Below are positions 44,388-52,399 of a DNA stretch of 64,000 bases, one piece after another (within the stretch, counting starts at the first letter, position 1; each line of letters begins with the position of its first letter). Where the stretch lies: the NCBI RefSeq assembly GCF_032598905.1, contig NZ_CP122458.1:7775001-7839000 (forward strand). Reading direction: 5' to 3'. The DNA comes from Streptomyces sp. 11x1 (GTDB lineage Bacteria > Actinomycetota > Actinomycetes > Streptomycetales > Streptomycetaceae). A program made the position numbers and the translations under genes. Below the pieces are notes generated by a model. It was not told where the DNA came from, ran no database searches, and saw only the letters and a list, made by a program, of their open reading frames with translations.

Positions 44388-44936
44388 ATGTCCACCACCC
44401 CGCACCTGGCCGAGATATCCCCCGCCAACCTCGACGCCGCGCTCGCCGTACGCGTCCGCCCCGACCAGGAACACCTGGTGGAGCCGGTCGTGCAGTCTCT
44501 GGCGGAGGCGTACGTCCACCCCGGGGTCGCCTGGCCCCGGCTCATCATGGACGACGACCGCGCCGTCGGCTTCCTGATGGCCTTCCTCGACATCGACTGG
44601 AAGGGCGACGGCTCGGGCACCGACATCCGCTCCGGGCTCTGGCGGCTCAACATCGCCGCCGACGAGCAGGGGAGGGGGTACGGCCGCTTCGCCGTCGAGT
44701 CCGTGGCCGCCGAGATCCGCCGCCGAGGCGGAGACCGCGTCCACGTCACCTGGCACCCCGGCCCCGACGGCCCGGAGCGCTTCTACCTCGGCCTCGGCTT
44801 CCGCACGACGGGGGAGACCAGCGGGGGGCAGACGGTCGGCATGCTGGAGTTGGCCGGATCGGAGTCGACCGCAACGGAGTCGACCGCAACGGAGTCGACC
44901 GGATCGGAGTCGACCGCATCGGAGCCGGCCGGATGA
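44388..44936 (+). CDS. GNAT-family N-acetyltransferase with repetitive C-terminal tail
   Basis: 182 residues from ATG 44388; ATG 44376 is possible and neither has a good ribosome site. The acetyl-CoA loop is LNIAADEQGRGYGRFAVESV, followed by VHVTWHPGPDGPERFYLGLGFRTTGE. After the fold ends, the protein continues with a Ser/Thr/Glu tail built from five-residue repeats (ESTAT, ESTAT, ESTGS, ESTAS, EPAG). Its stop overlaps the VOC gene start. The substrate is unknown. Confidence 0.82.
   Translation: MSTTPHLAEISPANLDAALAVRVRPDQEHLVEPVVQSLAEAYVHPGVAWPRLIMDDDRAVGFLMAFLDIDWKGDGSGTDIRSGLWRLNIAADEQGRGYGRFAVESVAAEIRRRGGDRVHVTWHPGPDGPERFYLGLGFRTTGETSGGQTVGMLELAGSESTATESTATESTGSESTASEPAG
44861..44935 (+). 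repeat. Five tandem 15-bp repeats at the GNAT/VOC gene junction
   Basis: Units GGAGTCGACCGCAAC (44861-44875 and 44876-44890), GGAGTCGACCGGATC (44891-44905), GGAGTCGACCGCATC (44906-44920) and GGAGCCGGCCGGATG (44921-44935). The last unit contains the GGAG ribosome site and the ATG of the VOC gene. The repeats keep the GNAT reading frame. Confidence 0.9.
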
Positions 44937-45643
44937 CCGCCCACCCTGCTTCCCCCGGCGGCTTCTGCTGGATGGACCTCAAGACCCGTGACCTGGCCGG
45001 CACCACCGCCTTCCTCGCCGCCGCTCTGGGCTGGCACCTCGCCGTGGACGAGGAGGACTGGCGCCGGTCCACGAAGATCACCACGGCGGACGGTCATCTC
45101 ATCGGCGGGGTGAGCGACCTGGCGAATCCCGTCTACCCGCCGGAGACCCCGCCCCACATCGCCTCCTACCTGACGGTCGACGTCGTCGACCGTCGTGCGG
45201 CCATGGCGGTGGCCGCCGGCGCACGACTCGTGGTCCCGCCGTTCGACGCCGGTGACCAGGGGCGCATGGCCACGCTGGTGGACCCGGTGGGTGCGGCCGT
45301 CTCCTTCTGGCAGCCGTACCGGTTCCGCGGATGGGAGTTCCCGCCGCGTGCCCCCGGCACCCCGCAGCGCATGGTTCTGACCTGTCAACAGCCGGACAGG
45401 GCAAGGGAGTTCTACCGGGTGGTGACCGGCACGACGTTCGCCCGCGCCGACTTCGTCGTGGGCGACGCGCCGCAGTGGGAGGTCATGGTCGGCGTCGAAG
45501 ACTTGGAGGCCGTCGCGGCCCGAGTCCATGGCCGGGTCTCGTCGTCGGCGGACGCCGGTCGCCCCGCACTGCGGCTGACCAGCCCGGAAGGACTCGCCCT
45601 CCGGGTGGTCCAGCTCCACCACCACCGCCTCGGGGACCGCTGA
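44933..45643 (+). CDS. Two-domain VOC (glyoxalase/dioxygenase-fold) protein
   Basis: 236 residues from ATG 44933, overlapping the GNAT stop as ATGA. Two tandem VOC modules are visible: GGFCWMDLKTRDLAGTTAFLAAALGWHL with TLVDPVGAAVSFWQP, and MVLTCQQPDRAREFYRVVTGTTF with RLTSPEGLALRVVQL. VOC proteins bind metals and act as glyoxalases, dioxygenases or antibiotic-binding proteins. Its function is not predictable. Translation is probably coupled to the GNAT protein. Confidence 0.85.
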   Translation: MTAHPASPGGFCWMDLKTRDLAGTTAFLAAALGWHLAVDEEDWRRSTKITTADGHLIGGVSDLANPVYPPETPPHIASYLTVDVVDRRAAMAVAAGARLVVPPFDAGDQGRMATLVDPVGAAVSFWQPYRFRGWEFPPRAPGTPQRMVLTCQQPDRAREFYRVVTGTTFARADFVVGDAPQWEVMVGVEDLEAVAARVHGRVSSSADAGRPALRLTSPEGLALRVVQLHHHRLGDR

Positions 45644-45664
45644 AGCCCGCGGCCCCCGGCCGGT

Positions 45665-45895
45665 TCACGACGACTCGCCGGCCGTACGGTCCGCCGCCGT
45701 ACCGTCCGTAGCCGTGGCCGCCCGTCCTTCCTGCCGTTTCTCCTGCAGCTTGCGCAGCAGTTCCCGCTTCTGGGCCTGGGGGTCGAGGCCACCGCCGACG
45801 CGGCCGCCCGCGGGGCCGCCGCGCAGGGCCTCGCGGCCCAGGTGCCGGCGGGCGCCGCCCACTCCCAGCATGTTTCCTGCTCCACCTCGGGTCAT
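45665..45895 (-). CDS. Small DUF6243-type protein
   Basis: 76 residues from ATG 45895, with GGGAG/GGAAGG-like sequence in its leader. The N-terminal block MTRGGAGNMLGVGGARRHLGREALRGG and the C-terminal GLDPQAQKRELLRKLQEKRQ match a small Streptomyces-restricted family of unknown role (DUF6243). The end is rich in Ala/Thr. It is divergent from the TetR gene and shares with it a region holding two operator-like sites, so it is a likely target of that repressor. Confidence 0.75.
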   Translation of the reverse strand: MTRGGAGNMLGVGGARRHLGREALRGGPAGGRVGGGLDPQAQKRELLRKLQEKRQEGRAATATDGTAADRTAGESS

Positions 45896-45916
45896 GACGG
45901 TCTCCCTTCCAGTGGC

Positions 45917-45969
45917 GAGACGATGCGTCTCGTCGATGTTCACCACCATGCGGCGAGACGCATCGTCTT
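45917..45969. promoter_or_regulatory. Paired inverted operator-like sites between DUF6243 and TetR genes
   Basis: GAGACGATGCGTCTC (45917-45931) recurs as its reverse complement, GAGACGCATCGTCTT (45955-45969), with 14 of 15 matches. Each copy is itself nearly palindromic. Centre-to-centre distance is 38 bp. Such a pair between divergent genes is typical of TetR-family autoregulation. Confidence 0.75.
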
Positions 45970-45991
45970 GTCAACCTGATAAATTCGCGTC

Positions 45992-46627
45992 ATGGCCAAG
46001 AAGACCGCCCCTGATTCCGCCCGGCGCAGCGAGAAGTCGCGTCGCGCCATCTACGACGCCGCCCTCGCCCTCGTCGGTGAGGTCGGCTACCAGAAGACGA
46101 CCATCGAGGGCATCGCCGCCCGCGCCGGCGTCGGCAAGCAGACGATCTACCGGTGGTGGTCCTCGAAGGCGGAGGTCCTGCTGGAGGCGTTCCTCGATCT
46201 GAGCAACCAGGCGGCGGAGGCGGCCGCCCGGCCCGAGGTGATCGGCGAGCACACCGAGTACGAGATCCCGGACACCGGGGACCTCGAAGCCGACCTCAAG
46301 GCCGTCCTGCGCGCGACCGTCGACGAACTCCTCGACCCCAAGTTCGAGGTCCCCTCCCGCGCCCTGGCCGCCGAGGGGGTGGTCAACCGGGAACTCGGCG
46401 TCGAGTTCGTCGGCAAACTGCTCGAACCCCAGCTCCAGTTGTATGTGAAGCGCCTGCGCGCGGCCCAGGAACAGGGCGCCGTGCGCCCCGACATCGACCC
46501 GCGGATCGCCCTGGAGCTCTTCGTCTCCCCGCTCGCCCAGCGCTGGCTGCAGCACACGGGCCCCATCTCCTACGCGTACACGGACGCCCTCGTCGAGTAC
46601 GCCCTGCACGGCCTCGCGCCCCGCTGA
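45992..46627 (+). CDS. TetR-family transcriptional repressor
   Basis: 211 residues. The DNA-binding region is RRAIYDAALALVGEVGYQKTTIEGIAARAGVGKQTIYRWWSSKAEVLLEAF, a complete TetR helix-turn-helix. The ligand/dimerisation part is helical and ends with LAQRWLQHTGPISYAYTDALVEYAL, a TetR_C-type domain. The gene starts 22 bp after the second operator-like site. It is expected to repress itself and the divergent DUF6243 gene. The ligand is unknown. Confidence 0.92.
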   Translation: MAKKTAPDSARRSEKSRRAIYDAALALVGEVGYQKTTIEGIAARAGVGKQTIYRWWSSKAEVLLEAFLDLSNQAAEAAARPEVIGEHTEYEIPDTGDLEADLKAVLRATVDELLDPKFEVPSRALAAEGVVNRELGVEFVGKLLEPQLQLYVKRLRAAQEQGAVRPDIDPRIALELFVSPLAQRWLQHTGPISYAYTDALVEYALHGLAPR

Positions 46628-46848
46628 GCCGACGACCCCGTGCGGGTGTGACCAAGGCGACCCGGTGTCGATCGAGCGGGACCGGAGCGTGGCCGGTAAA
46701 TCACCTCAAAGCACGGGATAACCCGCCATCCCTGTCCGCGCTCCGGCATCGCCCCACGTACCCCGGATGTGGGCTCCGGCCACCCGCGGCGCAGGATGGT
46801 GGGACCATGGGGACATGCTGTCCGCACCACAGCGAGGCGAGGCGATAG

Positions 46849-47601
46849 ATGAGCGCGACGTTCGGCGGCCGGACCGGTCGGCAGGGCAGGTTCTCCGAGT
46901 GGCTGCGTGCCCGTCGTACCGGCCGCCCGCTCGACCCGGCCGCCGACGACACCGGCCGTGAGGAGCTGCTGCTCGCCGCGGCCTCCGCCGGACTCCCGCT
47001 CGCGCCCGCCGCGTACCCCTCGGGCTATCGGTGTTCGTGCGACCGCGTCGGCTGTCCCACCCCCGCCCGGCACCCGGTGTCGTTCGCCTGGCAGACGCAG
47101 TCCACCACCGACCGCGGCCAGATCGAGCGCTGGGCCCGGCACCAGCCGCAGGCCAACTTCATCACCGCGACGGGCATGGTCCACGACGTGCTGGACGTCC
47201 CGCTCGCCGCCGGACGCGAAGCCCTGGAGCGGCTGCTCGCCGCCGGGATCGAGGTGGGCCCCGTCGCGGAGTTCGAGTCCGAGTCCGACGACGGACGGCT
47301 CTTGTTCTTCACCCTCACCCGGGGTACGCCCGAGGACGAGGACGAGTGGTGGCCCTGCGAGCTGGACTGCCACCCCGAGACCATGGACGAGCACCCGGGC
47401 CTGCGCTGGCACTGCCGCGGGTCCTACGTTCTCGTCCCGCCGGCCCGGCTCCCCGGTGACCTCGGCGTCCACTGGGTACGCGGCCCCGAGCACCCGTTGC
47501 CGGACCCGCTGAGCCTGCTGGAGATCCTCACCGACGCCTGCTCACGCCATGTGGGCGAGCAGCCGGACCACACGAACGCGGCCTGGCCCTCCCGCGGCTG
47601 A
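46849..47601 (+). CDS. Bifunctional primase/polymerase (prim-pol) domain-like protein
   Basis: 250 residues. The motif region LPLAPAAYPSGYRCSCDRVGCPTPARHPVSFAWQTQSTTDRGQIERWARHQPQANFITATG corresponds to the front of archaeo-eukaryotic prim-pol domains (Cys pair, GxHP-like turn, N-FITATG). FEVDVPG-type active-site acidics are replaced here by VLDVPLAAGREALERL. Many Streptomyces chromosomes carry such short stand-alone copies of unknown role; no helicase or plasmid genes accompany it. Confidence 0.78.
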   Translation: MSATFGGRTGRQGRFSEWLRARRTGRPLDPAADDTGREELLLAAASAGLPLAPAAYPSGYRCSCDRVGCPTPARHPVSFAWQTQSTTDRGQIERWARHQPQANFITATGMVHDVLDVPLAAGREALERLLAAGIEVGPVAEFESESDDGRLLFFTLTRGTPEDEDEWWPCELDCHPETMDEHPGLRWHCRGSYVLVPPARLPGDLGVHWVRGPEHPLPDPLSLLEILTDACSRHVGEQPDHTNAAWPSRG

Positions 47602-47657
47602 CCCGGTCCGCCACGGCTGAACTCCGCCCCCGGCCGGGCGCCACCGCACCCCGGCGG

Positions 47658-48752
47658 TCACTCGCCCTTGGCGCCCGTCAGTCCGCCCACCTGGCTCACG
47701 ACCCGCACCTGCTGGTCGGACTCCGTCTTCGCCGGGTCGAGCACTGCCTGGTTGTACACGAACTCCAGGGTCAGGGACTGCTTCGGCTCGCCCGTCATCA
47801 GGGCGCGCACGGCCGCGTCGTTGACGGGGATGCTCACCCCGGGCGCGGCGGTCTGTTTCTGGTAGGTGCGGGTGGTGAAGAAGACCAGCGCCCCGCCGTC
47901 CGTGGTGCGCAGTCCCACCGGCGCGTAGTCACCGTTGGTGAGGGCCTCGTCGATGTACTGCCGCGCCAGGCCCGGCTTCTCCGCGTTCCGCCGGCGCCGC
48001 GCGCGCTCCTCGGAGGTGTACGGCCCGTCCGCGAAGAGCGCGCTGTCCTCCTCCAGGTACGTCACGTACCGGTCGGGCAACTGCGCGGGCTCCACGGAGA
48101 GTTCGGCGTCGTCGGGCTGCACCACCTGGGCGTAGCCGTCCTCGTCCTTCTTGAACTCGGGCATGTCGGCGGCCGGCACGATCGTGAGGAAGGAGACCTC
48201 CCACAGATCGGTCAGCCCGTCCCGGGTGAAGACGAACAGCCAGCGGTCCGTCGCGTTGCCCTTGTTGGCGGTGGCGTCGACGACGAACCAGCGCGGCCAC
48301 GCCGCCTTCTCCGGGATCGTGTACGTGACGTCGGCCAGCTTCAGCGGCACATGGTTCGGGTTGCCGCCCGGGTTGAGCTTCGCGCCCGAACGGAGCTTGC
48401 CGCCGTCGATGTCGGCGAGCGCGCCGGTGACCCGGGAGGCGTCCTGGGACTGGTCGTTGGCCTGGTCCGCCTTGTTGTACGCGGTGGTGAAGTCCTGCAG
48501 CGCGCGCTCCGCCTCCGCCCGGGTCGCGGCGGGAAGGATCTCCAGGTCGCCCCGGACCACCACGCACCCGCTCGCCGTCAACGACAGCGCGGTCACCGCC
48601 GTGGTCACCAGCGCGCCACGCCCGTACGCGCGAAGCCCGCCCCGGCGACGAAGCCCGCCCCGGAGACGAAGCCCGAGGAACCTCCCGACCGTGCGAACCG
48701 GACGAACCTCACGAAGCCTCAGTGGGCTCCGAACCCCGCGCACCCTGCTCAT
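47658..48752 (-). CDS. Predicted lipoprotein of unknown function
   Basis: 364 residues from ATG 48752. An unusually long Arg-rich N terminus precedes a hydrophobic stretch and a lipobox LTASGC (Cys63), so an internal GTG a few codons before the hydrophobic segment could be the true start. The mature part contains DFTTAYNKADQANDQSQ, RWFVVDATANKGNATDRWLFVFTRDG and LEFVYNQAVLDPAKTESDQQVRVVSQVGG. It resembles uncharacterised Streptomyces secreted proteins. The start overlaps the end of the iron-permease remnant by 44 bases, indicating a former or present operon. Confidence 0.7.
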   Translation of the reverse strand: MSRVRGVRSPLRLREVRPVRTVGRFLGLRLRGGLRRRGGLRAYGRGALVTTAVTALSLTASGCVVVRGDLEILPAATRAEAERALQDFTTAYNKADQANDQSQDASRVTGALADIDGGKLRSGAKLNPGGNPNHVPLKLADVTYTIPEKAAWPRWFVVDATANKGNATDRWLFVFTRDGLTDLWEVSFLTIVPAADMPEFKKDEDGYAQVVQPDDAELSVEPAQLPDRYVTYLEEDSALFADGPYTSEERARRRRNAEKPGLARQYIDEALTNGDYAPVGLRTTDGGALVFFTTRTYQKQTAAPGVSIPVNDAAVRALMTGEPKQSLTLEFVYNQAVLDPAKTESDQQVRVVSQVGGLTGAKGE

Positions 48753-49065
48753 CAGGAATCTTCACCTTCCCCTTCCCGGAGGCGAACCCTACCGGGGCCA
48801 GGAACAGCGCGAGCGTCGGGACCGGATAGAGGACCCAGACCGTGACTTGGAGGACCGTCGGGTCGGGCTGGAAGTTGAACACACCCTTCAGGAGGGTGCC
48901 GTACCAGCTGTCCGGCGGGATCGTCCCGGTGATGTCGAACGCCGTGTCGGTCAGGCCGGGCACGAAGTCGGCCTCCTGGAGGTCGTGGAAGCCGTACGCG
49001 AGGACGCTGGCCGCGACCACGACCACGACCAGCATGCCGCCGGTCCAGGTGAAGAACTTCGCGAG
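48709..49065 (-). pseudogene. C-terminal remnant of EfeU/FTR1-type iron permease
   Basis: The frame running from 49401 encodes, in its last ~118 residues, LAKFFTWTGGMLVVVVVAASVLAYGFHDLQEADFVPGL and DSWYGTLLKGVFNFQPDPTVLQVTVWVLYPVPTLALFLAPVGFAS. This is the end of an EfeU/FTR1 high-affinity iron permease (about 280 residues when whole). The REXXE-containing N-terminal two thirds is missing in all frames upstream; that part of the ORF (49066-49401) is Arg/Pro-rich and unrelated. No EfeO or EfeB partner is present. It is a truncated gene; whether the fragment is still translated is unknown. Confidence 0.78.
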
Positions 49066-49493
49066 GTCCGGTCCGACGCTGAGCGCGTCCGTGGCCAGAT
49101 CGCGCTGCACCGGGATGAACCGTTCCCAGGGGCTGAGCGGGAGTGAGTCCTGTTGCCAGGTCTCATGCTCGGCCGAACGCCCCGGACGGTGTTGGGCGTT
49201 CTGGTTGCCCGCGTTCGCTCCGCGTCCGGGCGGCACGGATCGTGTCCGTGGTCCGGGGATGCGGGGGCGGGTTTCCTCACGCCCGGGAACACCTGGTCGG
49301 GCCTGGACGGTCCGATGCCCCACCGCATCTCTCCGGTGCTGTGGGGGCGGTGCCGTCCGTCGCCGGATCGGGTGTTGCTGGGCGCGCCTTCCGATCGCCA
49401 CGGCAGCAGCGTCGTGGCGGGTGGTGGTGCGGCTGGTGGTGGTGAGGGGTTTCTGCCAGTGCTGGCCCGGAAGCCGACCATCGCACGGTCGAG
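49066..49493. other. 428-bp stretch with no recognisable gene
   Basis: Lies between the iron-permease remnant and the heme ABC ATPase gene. Translations in six frames are Arg/Pro/Ser-rich and look non-coding; no EfeU N-terminal sequence was found. It includes an odd GTGGTGGTGCGGCTGGTGGTGGTG run (49423-49443). Probably scrambled or replaced DNA at the truncation point. Confidence 0.55.
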
Positions 49494-50408
49494 CTAAACC
49501 GCCCTCGTGCGCTCCCCGGCGAGCGGCAGGGAACCCCGTTTCGGTGTGATCAGGACATCACCGGTCCGCGGATGCGGGAACACCTCCACCGGCTGCCGGT
49601 ACACCTCCGACAGCAGGCCCTCCTCGAAGACGTCGGCCGGCGGCCCGTCCGCCGCGATCCGCCCGTCACGCAGCACGGCCACCCGGTCCGCGTACGCCGC
49701 CGCCAGTCCGAGGTCGTGCAGGACGACGACCACCGCGTCCCCGGCCCCCGCCCGCTCCCGGCACACCCGCAGCACCAACTCCTGGTGCCGGAGGTCCAGC
49801 GCGGCCGTCGGCTCGTCCAGCATCAGCAGCGGCGCCCGCTGCGCGAGCACCCGCGCCAGCGTCACCCGGGCGCGCTCGCCGCCGCTCAGCGCGGAGAAGG
49901 GCCGCGCCGCGAACCCGGCGACCTCGGTCACCCCCATCGCCTCCGCCACGGCCACGTCGTCGGAGTCCTCCTCGCCGACCCCGCCGGGCTGCCGCGCCCA
50001 GGGGGCCCGCCCCATGCGGACGACCTCCGCCACGGTGAACGGGAACGACAGGGCGGCGGACTGCGGCAACACGGCCCGGCGCAGGGCAAGTTCGAGCGCC
50101 GACCACTCACGCACCGGCCGCCCGTGCACCCGTACGACCCCACCGGCCACCGGCAGGTCCGCCGCCAGCGCGCCCAGCAGCGTCGACTTCCCCGCGCCGT
50201 TGGGCCCGACCAGCGCGAGCACCTCTCCCGCGCGGGCCGCGACGGACACGCCGCGCAGGACCTCGCGCGCCCCGAGGCGGACGGTGACACCGTCGGCCTC
50301 GGCGAGGACGTCACCGGGGCGGGACGGGGGCGGGGGAGTGGGCGCCCCCGGGCCGAAACGTCCCTGGAGGAGCCGACGTAGAGCCTCCGCGCCCGATGTC
50401 GCCCTCAT
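49494..50408 (-). CDS. hmuV: Heme/iron-complex ABC transporter ATPase
   Basis: 304 residues. Walker A LVGPNGAGKSTLLGAL, signature LSGGERARVTLARVLAQ, Walker B PLLMLDEPTAALDL and the H-loop VVLHDLG are all present. The N terminus has an extra ~35 residues rich in Pro. It overlaps the permease gene by ATGA, so the two are coupled. FecE/HmuV-type ATPases drive uptake of heme or siderophores. The nearby heme oxygenase favours heme, but a siderophore is possible. Confidence 0.85.
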   Translation of the reverse strand: MRATSGAEALRRLLQGRFGPGAPTPPPPSRPGDVLAEADGVTVRLGAREVLRGVSVAARAGEVLALVGPNGAGKSTLLGALAADLPVAGGVVRVHGRPVREWSALELALRRAVLPQSAALSFPFTVAEVVRMGRAPWARQPGGVGEEDSDDVAVAEAMGVTEVAGFAARPFSALSGGERARVTLARVLAQRAPLLMLDEPTAALDLRHQELVLRVCRERAGAGDAVVVVLHDLGLAAAYADRVAVLRDGRIAADGPPADVFEEGLLSEVYRQPVEVFPHPRTGDVLITPKRGSLPLAGERTRAV

Positions 50409-51531
50409 GCCCAGCCTCCCTGCTTGCGACGGGTCCTGCGGAGCAGCCAGAAGAAGAACGGGCTGCCGATCAGGGCGGTGAGGACGCCCAGGGGCAGCTC
50501 CGCCGGCTGGACGATCGTGCGGGCCGCGAGGTCCGCCGCCAGCAGGACGACCGCCCCGGCGAGCGCGCTGCCCGGGATCAGGAACCGGTGCCCCGGCCCC
50601 GCCGCCATCCGCAGCAGATGCGGCACGACGAGCCCCACGAACCCGATGACGCCCGACACGCTCACGGCGGCGGCGGTCAGCAGCGCGACGACCAGGATCA
50701 GCACGACCCGCAGCCGCTCCACGTCCACCCCGAGATGCCGTGCCGGCCGCTCACCGAGCGCGAGCATATCCAGCTTGCGGGCGTGGAACGGTGCCACGGC
50801 CAGCCCGATCACCGCGCACGGCAGCACGGCCAGCACCTTCGGCCACGTCGACTGCGCGAGCGAGCCCAACTGCCAGAACGTGATCTGGTTGACGGCCGCC
50901 GTGTCCTCCGCGAGGAAGATGAACAGCCCGATCGTGGCGCCGGCGAACGCGTTCACCGCGATACCGGTGAGGATCAGCGTCACGACCTCGGTCCGGCCCC
51001 CCGACCGCGACATCGCGTACACCACGAACACGGTGATCAGCCCGGCGACGAACGCGAGGACCGAGACCGTCCAGTTCCCGAGGAACGTGATCCCGAACGC
51101 GATCGCCGCGACCGCGCCCACCGCCGCGCCCAGCGAGACCCCGATGACACTCGGCTCCGCGAGGGGGTTCCCGAAGACGCCCTGCATCAGCGCCCCCGCG
51201 CACCCGAGCGACGCGCCGATCAGCAACGCCAGCACGATCCTCGGGAACCGGACGTTCCACAGCACCGACTCGGGCACGCGTGCCAGCTCCGCCCCGCCGA
51301 GCCCGATCCGATGGGCGACCGAGGAGATCACGTCACCGGTCGGGATGGGATAGGCCCCGAGCCCACCGGCGACCGGCACCAGAACGAACAGCGCGACGAC
51401 GAGACCGACGGTCAGCAGAAGAGGGGCCCGCCGACGCCGACCCCGTCGGCCCCTGTGGCCCCGCCCGAGTCGTCAATGTCGTCGGTGTCGTCGGCTCTCT
51501 CCGGATCAACCGGCTTGCTCAGTAAGGTCAC
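50405..51531 (-). CDS. hmuU: FecCD-type heme/iron permease, frameshifted near its N terminus
   Basis: The intact frame is 50405-51379 (324 residues from GTG), with SEPSVIGVSLGAAVGAVAAIAF, GNPLAEPSVIG and AGAVVLLAADLAARTIVQPAELPLGVLTALIGSPFFFWLL, classic FecCD features. The family's first helix lies upstream in the same frame (APLLLTVGLVVALFVLVPVAGG) but has no start codon; a TGA closes that frame. A good start, GTG 51531 with GAGAGGA upstream, begins MTLLSKPVDPERADDTDDIDD in another frame, and the two join if one base is added around 51441-51444 (a C4 run). Codon 3 of the proposed start is TTA. So this is a sequencing error or a real inactivating deletion. Confidence 0.78.
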
Positions 51532-51629
51532 GTGGTCCTCTCATGGGTGGGTTCGGGGCTGCCGGTCGGGTCGGCGGCGGTGCGGTGACCTGGTACGACC
51601 CGGGGCCCGGTTGATGTTTCAATGCGGGG

Positions 51630-52274
51630 GTGACCGACTTCGATGTGCTGCGGGTGTTCTGCGGACCCCGCGGCGGATACGGCAACGAACTGGGCGTCGT
51701 CCGTGAGGGCTCCGTCATGCCCGACCGCGCCGAGCGCCAGGAGTTCGCCGCCAAACTCGGCTTCAGCGAGACCGTGTTCGTGGACGACCCCGAGCGCGGT
51801 GTCATCGACATCTACACCCCCTCGCAGCGCCTGCCCTTCGCCGGACACCCCTGCGTGGGCGCGGCCTGGCTGCTCGACGCGCCCGAACTGGTCACCCAGG
51901 CCGGTCTCGTGGGCGCCCGGCTGGACGGCGAGTTCAGCTGGATCGAGGCCCAGCCGGAGTGGGCCCCGCCCCGCACCTTCCGCCAGTACGCCTCCGCCGC
52001 CGAGGTCGACGACCTACGCGTCCCGCCGCCCGGCGAGTGGATCTATGCCTGGGCCTGGGAGGACGAGGCCGCCGGCCGCATCCGCGCCCGCGCCTTCCCC
52101 GGCCGAGACGACGGCATCGACGAGGACGAGGCCACCGGCGCGGCGGCCCTCCAACTCACCGCCCACCTCGGCCGAGCCCTGAACATCACCCAGGGCACCG
52201 GCTCCCAACTCCTCACGGCCCCGCAGCCGCACGGCTGGGTCGAGGTCGGCGGCAGGGTGTTCCTGGAACGCTGA
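51630..52274 (+). CDS. PhzF-family isomerase/epimerase-like protein
   Basis: 214 residues from GTG 51630. The family motifs are GYGNELGVV, FSETVFVDD (with the likely catalytic Glu) and the proline-gated turn LPFAGHPCVGAAWLL; the C-terminal half shows DEDEATGAAALQLTAHLG. It is shorter than most PhzF proteins (about 280 residues). The family includes PhzF, an isomerase of phenazine biosynthesis, and many proteins of unknown substrate. It is divergent from the iron permease gene and convergent with heme oxygenase. Confidence 0.82.
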   Translation: MTDFDVLRVFCGPRGGYGNELGVVREGSVMPDRAERQEFAAKLGFSETVFVDDPERGVIDIYTPSQRLPFAGHPCVGAAWLLDAPELVTQAGLVGARLDGEFSWIEAQPEWAPPRTFRQYASAAEVDDLRVPPPGEWIYAWAWEDEAAGRIRARAFPGRDDGIDEDEATGAAALQLTAHLGRALNITQGTGSQLLTAPQPHGWVEVGGRVFLER

Positions 52275-52310
52275 GGGCGCCTACGGAACAGGGGGCGGCA
52301 TCCCGTGCCC

Positions 52311-52355
52311 GTCAGGGGCGCGGGGAACAGGGCGATCAGCCCCCACGCACCCGCA
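52311..52355. repeat. Streptomyces-type intergenic repeat fragment
   Basis: GTCAGGGGCGCGGGGAACAG, continuing to CAGCCCCCACGCACCCGCA, matches a sequence style that I know recurs in intergenic regions of many Streptomyces. A related copy lies inside the AfsR-like gene at 61633-61755. Origin and role are not established. Confidence 0.6.
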
Positions 52356-52399
52356 CTGATCCCACGACCCCCACACCCCCGCCCCAGCGGGCGCAGCGC

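Noticed and set aside
41517..44756. Minus-strand open frame of about 1,080 codons across the exporter, hydrolase and Rsm22 genes
   Set aside because: It is antisense to three well-supported genes and its translation is low-complexity.
44861..44935. Possible mini-CRISPR or binding-site array
   Set aside because: The 15-bp units are uninterrupted, in frame and coding.
46849..47601. Primase/polymerase-like gene as a sign of an integrated plasmid
   Set aside because: No rep, tra, helicase or attachment sequence accompanies it, and stand-alone copies are ordinary in Streptomyces chromosomes.
49153..49497. Plus-strand 114-codon frame in the gap upstream of the heme ATPase gene
   Set aside because: Composition is non-protein-like and there is no ribosome site or family resemblance.
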